A DNA stretch of 7,123 nt from Bacteroidota bacterium (GCA_947460045.1 CANHGC010000077.1:1-7123); one strand, 5' to 3'; shown: positions 1 to 7,123, counted from the first letter of the stretch. Numbers and translations are program-made. Notes: generated from the sequence alone by a model not told the origin.

Positions 1-60
1 ATGAAAATGTGCGGTATCGCAAATTACCCCGTCGAGATCGAGGATGATTGCGGTCATCAT
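1..60 (-). CDS. pgmB: beta-phosphoglucomutase-like HAD hydrolase, N-terminal fragment
   Basis: Only the first 20 codons are in the window; the gene continues beyond base 1. The visible peptide begins MMTAIILDLDGVICDTAHFH. The DLDGVxxDTAxxH pattern is HAD motif I: the first Asp is the expected nucleophile that forms the phospho-aspartate, the second the acid/base. The DTA-x-x-H continuation is typical of beta-phosphoglucomutases, which convert beta-glucose-1-phosphate to glucose-6-phosphate after phosphorolysis of maltose-type sugars. The ATG at 58-60 overlaps the TGA of the upstream kinase (ATGA), so translation is probably coupled; the ATG at 55-57 is an alternative start. Other phosphatase-like HAD subfamilies share motif I, so the exact substrate is inferred from the motif and the kinase neighbour. 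Confidence 0.72.
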   Translation of the reverse strand, partial: MMTAIILDLDGVICDTAHFH

Positions 61-914
61 ACAGCGGCGTGTAATTTTCTCAGGTGGTATTCTACCAAAT
101 TTACAACGGGTTCACTGGTGATTACGCCCACATCGAGGCGGTGTATTTTGCAGGCTTCTCTGAGGAGGTCACTGAAGTGATAGGCCACAGAACCCACGAA
201 GTGAACGGGCACTTCTTTGTGGTTTTCGTATTTCCAGATGTGGATGTTGATGAATTTGCTGAATCCGTTGTAGATGAAATCTCTTACCCATTTTTCATCG
301 CGATTGTCGCTAAGGAAACGCATGAAAGACGCCAAGTAAACATTTGGGTTGGGTTTGTTGTATACGGCTTCGAAGATGCTTTCTTTGGTTAGGTTGAAGC
401 GTTCGATGAGGCCATTGTGTATTTTTTCGGGGAGTTCATGGTAGAGGAACATGCGAAGCAGGTCTTTGCCGTAGAAGGTTCCACCGGCTTCATCGCCAAG
501 TACGTAGCCCAATGCTGGAACTTCTTCATGAATTTCTTTGCCATCGAAATAGCAGCTGTTTGAGCCGGTACCGAGGATGCATGAGATTCCGGGGTTATCA
601 CCACAGGTGGCGTAAACGGCTCCGGTGAGGTCATGGTCTACGGTGATGGCAGCTTTTGTAAATACTGCACGGAGGGCATTTTCCACAATGATGTTTCTGG
701 CGGGGTGGCTGGCGCCGGCGCCGTAGAAGAAAACGTGTTCCACCATGGGTGCAACTGCGCACAACTCGGTGTTTTTACGAATTTCACTTTCGATCAATTC
801 TGTGGGGTGAAAAAACGGGTTGAAACCCATGGTATAAAATGAAAGGCGCTGAGATTCACCATCGGTAAAAACCCAATCGCATTTGGTGCTGCCGCTGTCT
901 GCTACAAGAATCAT
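57..914 (-). CDS. BadF/BadG-type sugar kinase, N-acetylglucosamine kinase-like
   Basis: A 285-residue cytoplasmic ATP-dependent kinase of the ASKHA fold (BadF/BadG/BcrA/BcrD ATPase family), of the type annotated in Bacteroidota as N-acetylglucosamine kinase. Visible motifs in order: phosphate-1 loop DSGSTKCDW (residues 6-14), the central DHDLTGAVYA acidic segment (93-102), phosphate-2 loop ILGTGSNSCYF (113-123), a GDEAGG segment (140-145) and the adenosine motif GSVAYHF (241-247). An in-frame ATG at 947 would add 11 residues, but it lies upstream of the likely transcription start and the added peptide is not family-like; the ATG at 914 puts the phosphate-1 loop at the expected N-terminal place. 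No Shine-Dalgarno is seen. It overlaps the downstream phosphomutase-like gene by ATGA and is divergent from a Nudix-type regulator, suggesting amino-sugar or glucoside catabolism. The sugar substrate is not readable from sequence. Confidence 0.88.
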   Translation of the reverse strand: MILVADSGSTKCDWVFTDGESQRLSFYTMGFNPFFHPTELIESEIRKNTELCAVAPMVEHVFFYGAGASHPARNIIVENALRAVFTKAAITVDHDLTGAVYATCGDNPGISCILGTGSNSCYFDGKEIHEEVPALGYVLGDEAGGTFYGKDLLRMFLYHELPEKIHNGLIERFNLTKESIFEAVYNKPNPNVYLASFMRFLSDNRDEKWVRDFIYNGFSKFINIHIWKYENHKEVPVHFVGSVAYHFSDLLREACKIHRLDVGVITSEPVVNLVEYHLRKLHAAV

Positions 915-928
915 GATTGAAATTGGTG

Positions 929-957
929 CAAGATAATAAAAAAACACTTAGTGTCAA
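929..957 (-). promoter_or_regulatory. Bacteroidota-type promoter for the kinase operon
   Basis: On the minus strand a TTG (957-955) is followed after exactly 19 bases by TATCTTG (935-929). This fits the Bacteroidota pattern of a -33 TTG and a -7 TAnnTTG/TAnnTTTG box; the -7 box is one T short of the full consensus. Transcription would start near 922, leaving a leader of only about 8 bases before the ATG at 914, which supports that start over the one at 947. The box positions are seen directly; promoter activity is inferred. Confidence 0.5.
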
Positions 958-966
958 TTACACACT
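944..966. promoter_or_regulatory. Operator-like overlapping inverted repeats
   Basis: ACACT-T-AGTGT (944-954) is a perfect inverted repeat. The same AGTGT arm (950-954) pairs with a second ACACT (962-966) across seven bases, and ACACTT recurs as a direct repeat 18 bases apart (944-949 and 962-967). The first palindrome lies in the spacer between the -33 and -7 boxes of the kinase promoter, where a bound repressor would block it. The divergent Nudix/winged-helix regulator is the obvious candidate to bind here. The repeats are seen; the operator role is inferred. Confidence 0.4.
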
Positions 967-977
967 TCAAAACAATT

Positions 978-1009
978 TTTGTTTATTATTGTATTATTGG
1001 GTTATTTTG
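978..1009 (+). promoter_or_regulatory. Possible promoter for the Nudix-type regulator
   Basis: TTTG (978-981) is followed by 20 bases and then TTATTTTG (1002-1009), one base off the Bacteroidota TAnnTTTG box. Competing weak boxes exist: TATTATTG occurs twice in tandem (984-991 and 992-999), and TATTTTG sits at 1034-1040 just before the ATG. The stretch is very AT-rich, so chance matches are likely. Confidence 0.22.
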
Positions 1010-1047
1010 CTCTTTCAATTGTAGCAAATACAGTATTTTGAACAAGC

Positions 1048-1818
1048 ATGTCGGTTAGTCCATCCTTAAACCCCCACGTATCGGTAGATTGTGTCATCTT
1101 TGGTTTCAGTAAGGAGACGTTGCGTTTGTTGTTGATTAAGCGAACGGTTCCGAATGCGATTACCGAGTTGGACGATAGTTATTATGCTTTGCCGGGTGAT
1201 TTGGTGAGGGACAATGAGAATTTGGATGAGGCGGCGGCGCGCGTGTTGAAGGAGTTAACGGGTTTAACGGGCATTTTCTTGCAGCAGTTTCAGGCGTTTG
1301 GCGATCCGTTGCGGATATCGAAGGCTAAGGACAGGGCTTGGTTACAGGGGGTTAGGCAGGATCCGGATGCGCGTGTTATTACAGTGGCATATATGGCTTT
1401 GATTGATAGCAATCAGGTTCAGATACAGCCGGGGAGTTTCAGTAAGGAGGCGGTGTGGTTGCCGATTGCGGAGATTCCGGAATTGGGCTTTGACCACAAC
1501 GATATTTCTGAGGGGGCGTTGTTGGCTTTGCGTGAAAAGGTTCAGATTCAACCGATTGCGTTTGAGTTGTTGCCAGAGAAATTCACGATGAGTGATTTGC
1601 AAACGTTGTACGAAACCATCTTGGAGCGGGATTTGGACAAGCGGAATTTCAGGAGGAAGATGTTGAATTCTGGGGTAATAACGGCCTTGCCAGAGAAGCA
1701 ACATGGGGTGAGTAACAAGCCGGCGCGGTATTACGTGTTTAACCGCAATTTGGTTGAAAATGGGGGGTTGGGGTTTGTGAATTTGAAGATGGAAGGTTCT
1801 TTCACACTCTTTAGTTAA
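1048..1818 (+). CDS. Nudix-type transcriptional regulator, NrtR/AraR-like
   Basis: A 256-residue protein with an N-terminal Nudix fold (about 10-165) and a C-terminal winged helix-turn-helix (about 168-235), the layout of the NrtR family. That family binds ADP-ribose or, in the Bacteroides AraR branch, L-arabinose, rather than hydrolysing nucleotides. The Nudix box at residues 50-73 is degenerate: canonical GX5EX7REUXEEXGU becomes G-x6-E-x7-R-V-L-K-E-L-T-G-L, so two of the glutamates in the REUXEE core are replaced by Val70-side and Leu residues and one residue is inserted after the Gly. This argues for a ligand sensor without hydrolase activity. It is transcribed divergently from the sugar kinase/phosphomutase pair, so local control of that pair and autoregulation are likely. 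The ATG at 1048 is chosen because the family N-terminus (VSVDCVIFGF) follows closely; no Shine-Dalgarno is seen. The ligand cannot be read from sequence. Confidence 0.85.
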   Translation: MSVSPSLNPHVSVDCVIFGFSKETLRLLLIKRTVPNAITELDDSYYALPGDLVRDNENLDEAAARVLKELTGLTGIFLQQFQAFGDPLRISKAKDRAWLQGVRQDPDARVITVAYMALIDSNQVQIQPGSFSKEAVWLPIAEIPELGFDHNDISEGALLALREKVQIQPIAFELLPEKFTMSDLQTLYETILERDLDKRNFRRKMLNSGVITALPEKQHGVSNKPARYYVFNRNLVENGGLGFVNLKMEGSFTLFS

Positions 1819-1825
1819 AACCGGT

Positions 1826-3494
<1,669 letters not shown>

Positions 3495-3537
3495 TATTTG
3501 TGTGCATTGATTCAATAAAAAATCGAACAGAAAGACA

Positions 3538-4284
3538 ATGAAAAAACAATTTAAATACATTCCGGTTGTGGCCTTGGGTTTGTTGGCCGGTTGTGGTGAG
3601 AAGATCGACACCAGTAAAGATTTGAAAACATCTGAAGATTCATTCAGTTATGTGTATGGTTATGAAACCGCGCAGCGCATGAAGCAGCAGGGCGTGGATG
3701 CTTTGGATTATGGCAGTTTCCTTCGTGGAATGAAAGAGGGTTTGTCGAAAGACAGCGGCTTGGCGATCAAGCAGGATGCTATGGGCAAGGTGTATCAGGG
3801 TTATGTGCAGGGTGTTCAAGACAAGAAAATCAAGGTTTTGCAGAAAGAGACCAATGATTTCATGGCTAAAATGAGCAAGGAAGCGGGTGTTACGCCATTG
3901 GCTAGCAAGGGCTATTACAAGCAATTGAAAAAGGGCAATGGTGCGGTTCCAGGTATTTACGATACGATCACTTGCTACTTCATCATCAAGAATGGTAAGG
4001 GCAAGGTGTTTCAGGACAATCGCAAGGACAAAAAACCTTTCGTGGGCAACATTGCGAGTTTGAATTTGGCGCCTTTGGAGGAATCTTTTCAGAAAACCTC
4101 TGCGGGTGGATCTTTTGAAATGTATGTTTCAAACGTAGAATTCCCAAGTTTGGCACGTATGTCGGGCACTTTTGAAGATATGTATGGCATTACCGTGATT
4201 GAGGTAGATTTGATGAATGTGGTTCCTGGTAAGGCGCCAAGCAACGAGCCTCCATTGGATTACATTCCACCGCCAGCGAAGTAA
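3538..4284 (+). CDS. FKBP-type peptidyl-prolyl isomerase-like lipoprotein, probably inactive site
   Basis: A 248-residue envelope lipoprotein. The N-terminus has Lys2-Lys3, a hydrophobic stretch and lipobox LAGC with the lipidated Cys at residue 19. Residues about 32-115 (SFSYVYGYETAQRM..., then a long helical Lys/Glu/Gln-rich stretch) look like the FkpA/Mip N-terminal dimerisation domain (FKBP_N). Residues about 126-230 follow the FKBP core (GYYKQLKKGNG, then ITCYFIIKNGKGKVF, ending GITVIEVDLMNV). Several binding-pocket positions look lost: FDS becomes FQD (158-160), the VIxGW segment becomes APLEESF (178-184), and the usual AYG region is replaced. A chaperone-like role without isomerase activity is therefore plausible. 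The Pro-rich tail (238-248) is outside the fold. It lies 43 bases after the ABC-F gene with no convincing promoter between, so co-transcription is likely; a strong terminator follows 26 bases after its stop. Confidence 0.8.
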   Translation: MKKQFKYIPVVALGLLAGCGEKIDTSKDLKTSEDSFSYVYGYETAQRMKQQGVDALDYGSFLRGMKEGLSKDSGLAIKQDAMGKVYQGYVQGVQDKKIKVLQKETNDFMAKMSKEAGVTPLASKGYYKQLKKGNGAVPGIYDTITCYFIIKNGKGKVFQDNRKDKKPFVGNIASLNLAPLEESFQKTSAGGSFEMYVSNVEFPSLARMSGTFEDMYGITVIEVDLMNVVPGKAPSNEPPLDYIPPPAK

Positions 4285-4309
4285 TTTCCTGGATTTTCGG
4301 AAGCGTATA

Positions 4310-4350
4310 AACAAAACGGGGGCGGCCATTGGCCGCCCCCGTTTTGTTAT
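4310..4350. terminator. Strong bidirectional intrinsic terminator
   Basis: A perfect inverted repeat with 19-base arms: AACAAAACGGGGGCGGCCA (4310-4328) and its reverse complement (4330-4348), one base between. The GC core GGGGGCGGCC pairs with GGCCGCCCCC, flanked by GTTTTGTT on either strand as the U-rich tail. It ends the ABC-F/lipoprotein unit and also faces the opposing receptor operon. The realistic hairpin loop is ATT, or slightly wider. Confidence 0.93.
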
Positions 4351-4465
4351 TGGGTACTTCGTTTTTTGGATTCTGGGCACTTCGTCCATCGTGTTTATGA
4401 CGCTGCATCAATCGTGTTCATGACGCTTCGTCAATACTGTTGATGGCGACACGTTGACAATGAGA
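4351..4465. repeat. Degenerate 23-bp tandem repeat, about five units
   Basis: Units begin at 4351, 4374, 4397, 4420 and 4443. The two central units share 20 of 23 bases when read in the frame 4388-4410 and 4411-4433. The outer units decay: the second matches the consensus at about 17 positions, the first and fifth at about 11-12. The core is ATGACGCTTCGTCA, and in the fourth unit TGACG-CTT-CGTCA (4421-4433) forms a perfect small hairpin. It fills most of the gap between the terminator and the DUF423 stop, in the 3' flank of the minus-strand operon. There is no coding potential and there are no unique spacers. Confidence 0.65.
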
Positions 4466-4481
4466 ACTCTGTGTAGTGTGA

Positions 4482-4856
4482 TTACCTACGCAGTTGATGA
4501 ATTCCGATTAATGTCCACCCGATGATCATCAACACTCCACCGATGGGTGTAACGGCACCGAGTTTGCGCAATGCGGGCGAAATGAGTTCGTTGAGGGCCA
4601 AAAACCACAAGGAAACACTGAAGATGAAGGTTCCGAGGATGGTGATTTTGATGTACATCCCTTTGGTGCTGGGGGCGCTGCCTGAGATGGCCATGAATCC
4701 AAGACCGTTGAGGGCGAAATACAGCGATGCGGTTTTCCAAACATCGAGATAGCGCGGAGAGATGGCGTCTTCCAGGGTGTGGGCACCCATGGCGCCGAGG
4801 GCAATGGATATGGCCATCATCAAGCAGCCGAGGCCTATGAGTTGGTGTGTTTTCAT
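4482..4856 (-). CDS. DUF423 family small inner-membrane protein
   Basis: A 124-residue integral membrane protein with four predicted helices (about residues 5-24, 42-59, 67-88 and 99-119), the usual size and topology of the DUF423/YgdD family, whose function is unknown. Family landmarks are the GAMGAH motif at the end of helix 1 (21-26), a W-K-T-A-x-x-Y start to helix 2 (40-46) and TPIGGxxxxxGW in helix 4 (103-114). The position that usually carries a His in helix 2 (YxxxHal) reads Asn50 here. The ATG at 4856 is chosen because GAMGAH then falls at its normal place. The frame stays open upstream to 5030, but that part lies inside the receptor gene and has no membrane-protein character. It starts 5 bases after the receptor stop (TAA ACACC ATG), so it is probably co-translated from the same mRNA. 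Confidence 0.88.
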   Translation of the reverse strand: MKTHQLIGLGCLMMAISIALGAMGAHTLEDAISPRYLDVWKTASLYFALNGLGFMAISGSAPSTKGMYIKITILGTFIFSVSLWFLALNELISPALRKLGAVTPIGGVLMIIGWTLIGIHQLRR

Positions 4857-4861
4857 GGTGT

Positions 4862-6904
4862 TTATTTTGAGATAATTTGTACTTCGCGAGGGATTGTTGC
4901 TGCGGGCGGCGGCGTTACCGTGATACCAAAGGTAATCCATCGTGGCATCAATGGCACACTCGCAATTTCTTTGTATTGGGTGTTTAGCAAATTCTGCGCA
5001 TTCACCCAAATCGAATACTGATACGGCCATTTGATGGGCGCTGGGGTCTCGTCTGGTAAGTAGGTCATCGGCGCGATGTGTATTTTTCGTTTGATTCCAT
5101 AAACCAAACGCATATCCAACATCGAATAGCCACTGCCGGCATCAAAACCGGTTGCACTGCGCTGAGAGTAACGATACTGCGTGGTCAATTGCACACCATA
5201 TTTGGTTTGCAGATTGAGCGATGCAATATATTGCTTGGGTAAGAAATTAACGGCATACTGTGAATATCCCTGCCTTTGCGCATCGAAACTCAACTGTCGT
5301 AACTGCGTTGCGCCGAGGGTCCATCGAACCGAAAGCAATCCCAGTTTTTCAAACGGTGAAGCATAATTGATGTTTTTGTTGCCCATCACCCTGCATTCAA
5401 ACCCTTCGATCAGGAAATTATCGCCCATCAAATTGACTGGCTGCCAAGGTGAGGTCAACGAATCTTTGATCCGATCGATCATCTGCTGCTGCGTTCTGCG
5501 AAATATGCCCGCTTGTGCATGGATTTTCCGACCCGTTTTGCGCAATCCCATTTCAATGGTGCGCGCAGATTCTGGCAACAAGTTCGGATTGCCCAAATTA
5601 GAAGGCCCGCTGTAGTACAAGTCTGTGAATGTCGGCAGTCGCTGTCCGGTGCCCCATGAGGCAAAAAAATTGAATTTGGGTCGACCCAAATGTTTATGAC
5701 GGAGCAAAGCCACCAGTATATCCGCCCCTGGGTAAAATATCTGCCCCGTTTCCTTGCTGTATAGGCGATACATGCCGAAGTTCACTTTCACGCCGCGAAG
5801 TGGGGTGGTTGCGATATCGACGTAGTTGCCATAAAATGTGCGATCATGGTTGCCCAAATTGCTGCTTTCCATCCATTCTTTGCGTGCTTCAATGCCGAGC
5901 GCCATTTGCCAAAATTCGCCAGAAACGTTGTAGGTGATCTCGGGCATGAAGGTGGTGCTGTTGTGGAAATTCTGGTATAAAGCGGGGTTGGTACGCACAA
6001 AAACGTAGTGGTCGTTGTTGTATCTCGCGTTGATTTTGGCCTCTAGCTGACCAGTTTTTAACTTTTTTATCGCCCCGAAAGATCCCAGTTGCGTGTTCAC
6101 GGTTTCAAAGGAGTTTTTATCGGCCGGCGCGGCGTAAAATCCATTGGCACCAAAGGCGTTGTGGATGATGCCCCCCAAGAAATAGAGTTGAATATCCGAT
6201 TCTTTTGTGGGGATCGAGCTCAGTTTCACGCTGCTGCGGAAGGTGCGAAAATCGGTATTGTGTCGATACCCGTTGCCTTGATCGTAGCCTGCGCTCACCC
6301 ATCCCTGAATGCCGTTGCCTTGCAAGCCGGCCATCAATCGCAGTCCTTTGTTGTTGTAGGTGTTTTGGGTGGAGGTGTCTTTGTTGAATCCGCTGCCCGT
6401 ATAGCCTGTGGCGTACACGCCTGGGTTGGCTGTTTTGAGTGTAACGATGTTCACTACGCCGCTCAGTGCATTCATGCCGTATCTGCGGGCAGCGGCGCCT
6501 TTGATGATTTCGATGCGTTCGATGGCCTCGGGGGGTACCATGAGGTTGAGCATGTGGTGTCCGGTTTGGGGGTCTGTTAAACGCACGCCATCGATCAATA
6601 CAAGTACTTGGTCAAACGTACCGCCTTGAATTTGGATGTCGGCCTGCACGCCGTTCGGACCTCTTTGCCTCAGATCCACGCCTTCGATGTAGCCGAGCAA
6701 TTCTGCGGTGGTTTGTACGGGGATGTTGGCGATGTCTTTTCGCGAAAGGATGGTGATGTTGCTGCCAAGGTCGTCCGCGGCGATGTTGAGTTTGCCGGCT
6801 TTGATTTCGGCGCCCATGATGGGTTCTGCCGTTTGGGCGATGCTGGGGCTAGCGCAAAAAAGGGCGCAGATGACTGCGCCCTTTTTGAATGAATTGAAAA
6901 TCAT
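4862..6904 (-). CDS. TonB-dependent outer-membrane receptor, BtuB-like
   Basis: A 680-residue outer-membrane transporter driven by TonB. Residues 1-23 form a Sec signal peptide (Lys7-Lys8, hydrophobic core, SIA before Gln24). The plug domain covers about 45-160, with ELLGYIEGVDLRQRG (68-82), LVLIDGVRLTDPQTGHH (101-117), IERIEIIKGAAARRYG (128-143) and GVVNIVT (149-155). The rest is a 22-strand barrel, including a NAQNLLNTQYKE penultimate-strand motif. The plug sequence resembles Bacteroidota proteins annotated as BtuB (vitamin B12 receptor), but no cobalamin gene or riboswitch is nearby, so the substrate is open. No carboxypeptidase-like N-terminal domain is present. Two oddities: a terminator-shaped hairpin in codons 7-16, and about 16 residues (PPPAATIP to the final Lys) after the last aromatic-rich strand RWITFGITVT, where most barrels end on Phe or Tyr. 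It starts 10 bases after the upstream gene and ends 5 bases before DUF423. Confidence 0.92.
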   Translation of the reverse strand: MIFNSFKKGAVICALFCASPSIAQTAEPIMGAEIKAGKLNIAADDLGSNITILSRKDIANIPVQTTAELLGYIEGVDLRQRGPNGVQADIQIQGGTFDQVLVLIDGVRLTDPQTGHHMLNLMVPPEAIERIEIIKGAAARRYGMNALSGVVNIVTLKTANPGVYATGYTGSGFNKDTSTQNTYNNKGLRLMAGLQGNGIQGWVSAGYDQGNGYRHNTDFRTFRSSVKLSSIPTKESDIQLYFLGGIIHNAFGANGFYAAPADKNSFETVNTQLGSFGAIKKLKTGQLEAKINARYNNDHYVFVRTNPALYQNFHNSTTFMPEITYNVSGEFWQMALGIEARKEWMESSNLGNHDRTFYGNYVDIATTPLRGVKVNFGMYRLYSKETGQIFYPGADILVALLRHKHLGRPKFNFFASWGTGQRLPTFTDLYYSGPSNLGNPNLLPESARTIEMGLRKTGRKIHAQAGIFRRTQQQMIDRIKDSLTSPWQPVNLMGDNFLIEGFECRVMGNKNINYASPFEKLGLLSVRWTLGATQLRQLSFDAQRQGYSQYAVNFLPKQYIASLNLQTKYGVQLTTQYRYSQRSATGFDAGSGYSMLDMRLVYGIKRKIHIAPMTYLPDETPAPIKWPYQYSIWVNAQNLLNTQYKEIASVPLMPRWITFGITVTPPPAATIPREVQIISK
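6857..6886 (-). promoter_or_regulatory. Terminator-like hairpin in the receptor signal-peptide codons
   Basis: In gene direction the arm AAAAAGGGCGCAG (6886-6874 side) pairs perfectly with CTGCGCCCTTTTT (ending 6857) across a four-base loop TCAT; with one more T the right arm ends in six Ts (6861-6856 region). The 8-bp GC-rich core plus A/T flanks has the form of an intrinsic terminator, yet it encodes residues Lys7-Phe16 of the signal peptide. The hairpin begins at base +19 of the gene, just beyond the reach of an initiating ribosome. The structure is seen; a role as a translation-dependent attenuator is inferred. Confidence 0.5.
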
Positions 6905-6914
6905 GATTTTAGCT

Positions 6915-7123
6915 TTAGTTGTTTTGTGCCTTCTCGATGGCTTTCAGCAACAAGGCGCGGTGGGCTTTGGTTTCGCCGGAGCCTGGGTTGGCTTTGAGCA
7001 ATTCCTGAATGCGTAGCACTTCGCTGTACATCACTGCTTTAGAAGCGGCATCGTAAGGGTTGCGTTCAGATTGTAACGCACCGGCCAAGATACTTTCCAT
7101 GTACATTTCTTGCAATACCATGC
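6915..7123 (-). CDS. C-terminal end of a larger protein, possibly a DUF5117-type zinc metalloprotease
   Basis: The last 68-69 codons of a gene entering from the right edge; the frame is open to base 7123, so the Met at 7121 is probably internal. The peptide is soluble and helical, with segments LQEMYMESIL, DAASKAVMYSEVLRIQELL and ETKAHRALLLKAIEKA. The pattern of an aromatic/Met helix followed by an x-x-TKAH helix ending in Lys-rich residues resembles, from memory, the C-terminal tail of Bacteroidota zinc-dependent metalloproteases with DUF5117, which are secreted envelope proteins. The HExxH catalytic part would be outside the window, so this is tentative. The stop lies 10 bases before the receptor start, so the two genes are very likely co-transcribed. 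Confidence 0.5.
   Translation of the reverse strand, partial: MVLQEMYMESILAGALQSERNPYDAASKAVMYSEVLRIQELLKANPGSGETKAHRALLLKAIEKAQNN

Noticed and set aside
711..722. Perfect 12-bp palindrome GGCGCCGGCGCC
   Set aside because: It falls inside the kinase gene and is explained by consecutive Gly-Ala-Gly-Ala codons; no matching copy or regulatory context.
915..947. Longer start for the sugar kinase at 947
   Set aside because: The added 11 residues would be encoded from within the promoter itself, upstream of the likely transcription start, and the phosphate-1 loop is at its usual place only with the start at 914.
4351..4465. CRISPR-like array
   Set aside because: The 23-bp units abut each other with no unique spacers, and no cas genes are present.
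4857..5030. 58-residue N-terminal extension of the DUF423 protein
   Set aside because: It is an out-of-frame reading of the 3' end of the receptor gene on the same strand; the family N-terminus begins at the ATG at 4856, right after the receptor stop.
6089..6580. 163-codon open frame on the plus strand opposite the receptor
   Set aside because: It lies wholly within the well-supported plug and barrel coding sequence on the other strand and shows no recognisable family; the shorter frames on this strand are of the same kind.
6905..6914. Cobalamin riboswitch ahead of the BtuB-like receptor
   Set aside because: Only 10 bases separate the upstream stop from the receptor start, far too few for a riboswitch.

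Overview
The window looks like a piece of a Bacteroidota chromosome. Four things point there: Shine-Dalgarno sequences are essentially absent upstream of the starts; promoter boxes have the Bacteroidota form (TTG, about 19 bases, TAnnTTG or TAnnTTTG); the proteins resemble Bacteroidota versions (a BadF-type sugar kinase, a Nudix-type sugar regulator, a YbiT-like ABC-F protein with one altered ATP site, a BtuB-like TonB-dependent receptor); and TTG leucine codons are frequent. I cannot place it below phylum.

Left block (1-1818): on the minus strand a BadF/N-acetylglucosamine-kinase-type kinase overlaps by ATGA the first 20 codons of a beta-phosphoglucomutase-like HAD enzyme, which runs off the left edge. 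Divergent from this pair, on the plus strand, is a Nudix/winged-helix regulator of the NrtR/AraR type. The 133-base gap between them holds a good minus-strand promoter with short inverted repeats between its boxes. This reads as a small sugar-phosphate module with its own regulator.

Middle block (1819-4348, plus strand): an ABC-F ATPase with its own promoter-like box, then 43 bases later an FKBP-type lipoprotein whose isomerase site looks degenerate. The block ends at a very strong inverted-repeat terminator (19-bp arms) that can also serve the opposing operon.

Right block (4349-7123, minus strand): the C-terminal end of a large protein (possibly a DUF5117-type zinc metalloprotease), a TonB-dependent outer-membrane receptor 10 bases downstream, and a DUF423 small membrane protein 5 bases after that, arranged as one operon. 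Its 3' flank carries a decaying 23-bp tandem repeat. No complete novel system is evident. The strongest unexplained signals are a terminator-shaped hairpin inside the signal-peptide codons of the receptor, the matched loss of both halves of one ATP site in the ABC-F protein, the 23-bp repeat, and the operator-like repeats of the sugar module. No RNA genes, insertion sequences or CRISPR arrays were seen, and there is no gene-free stretch over 200 bases.
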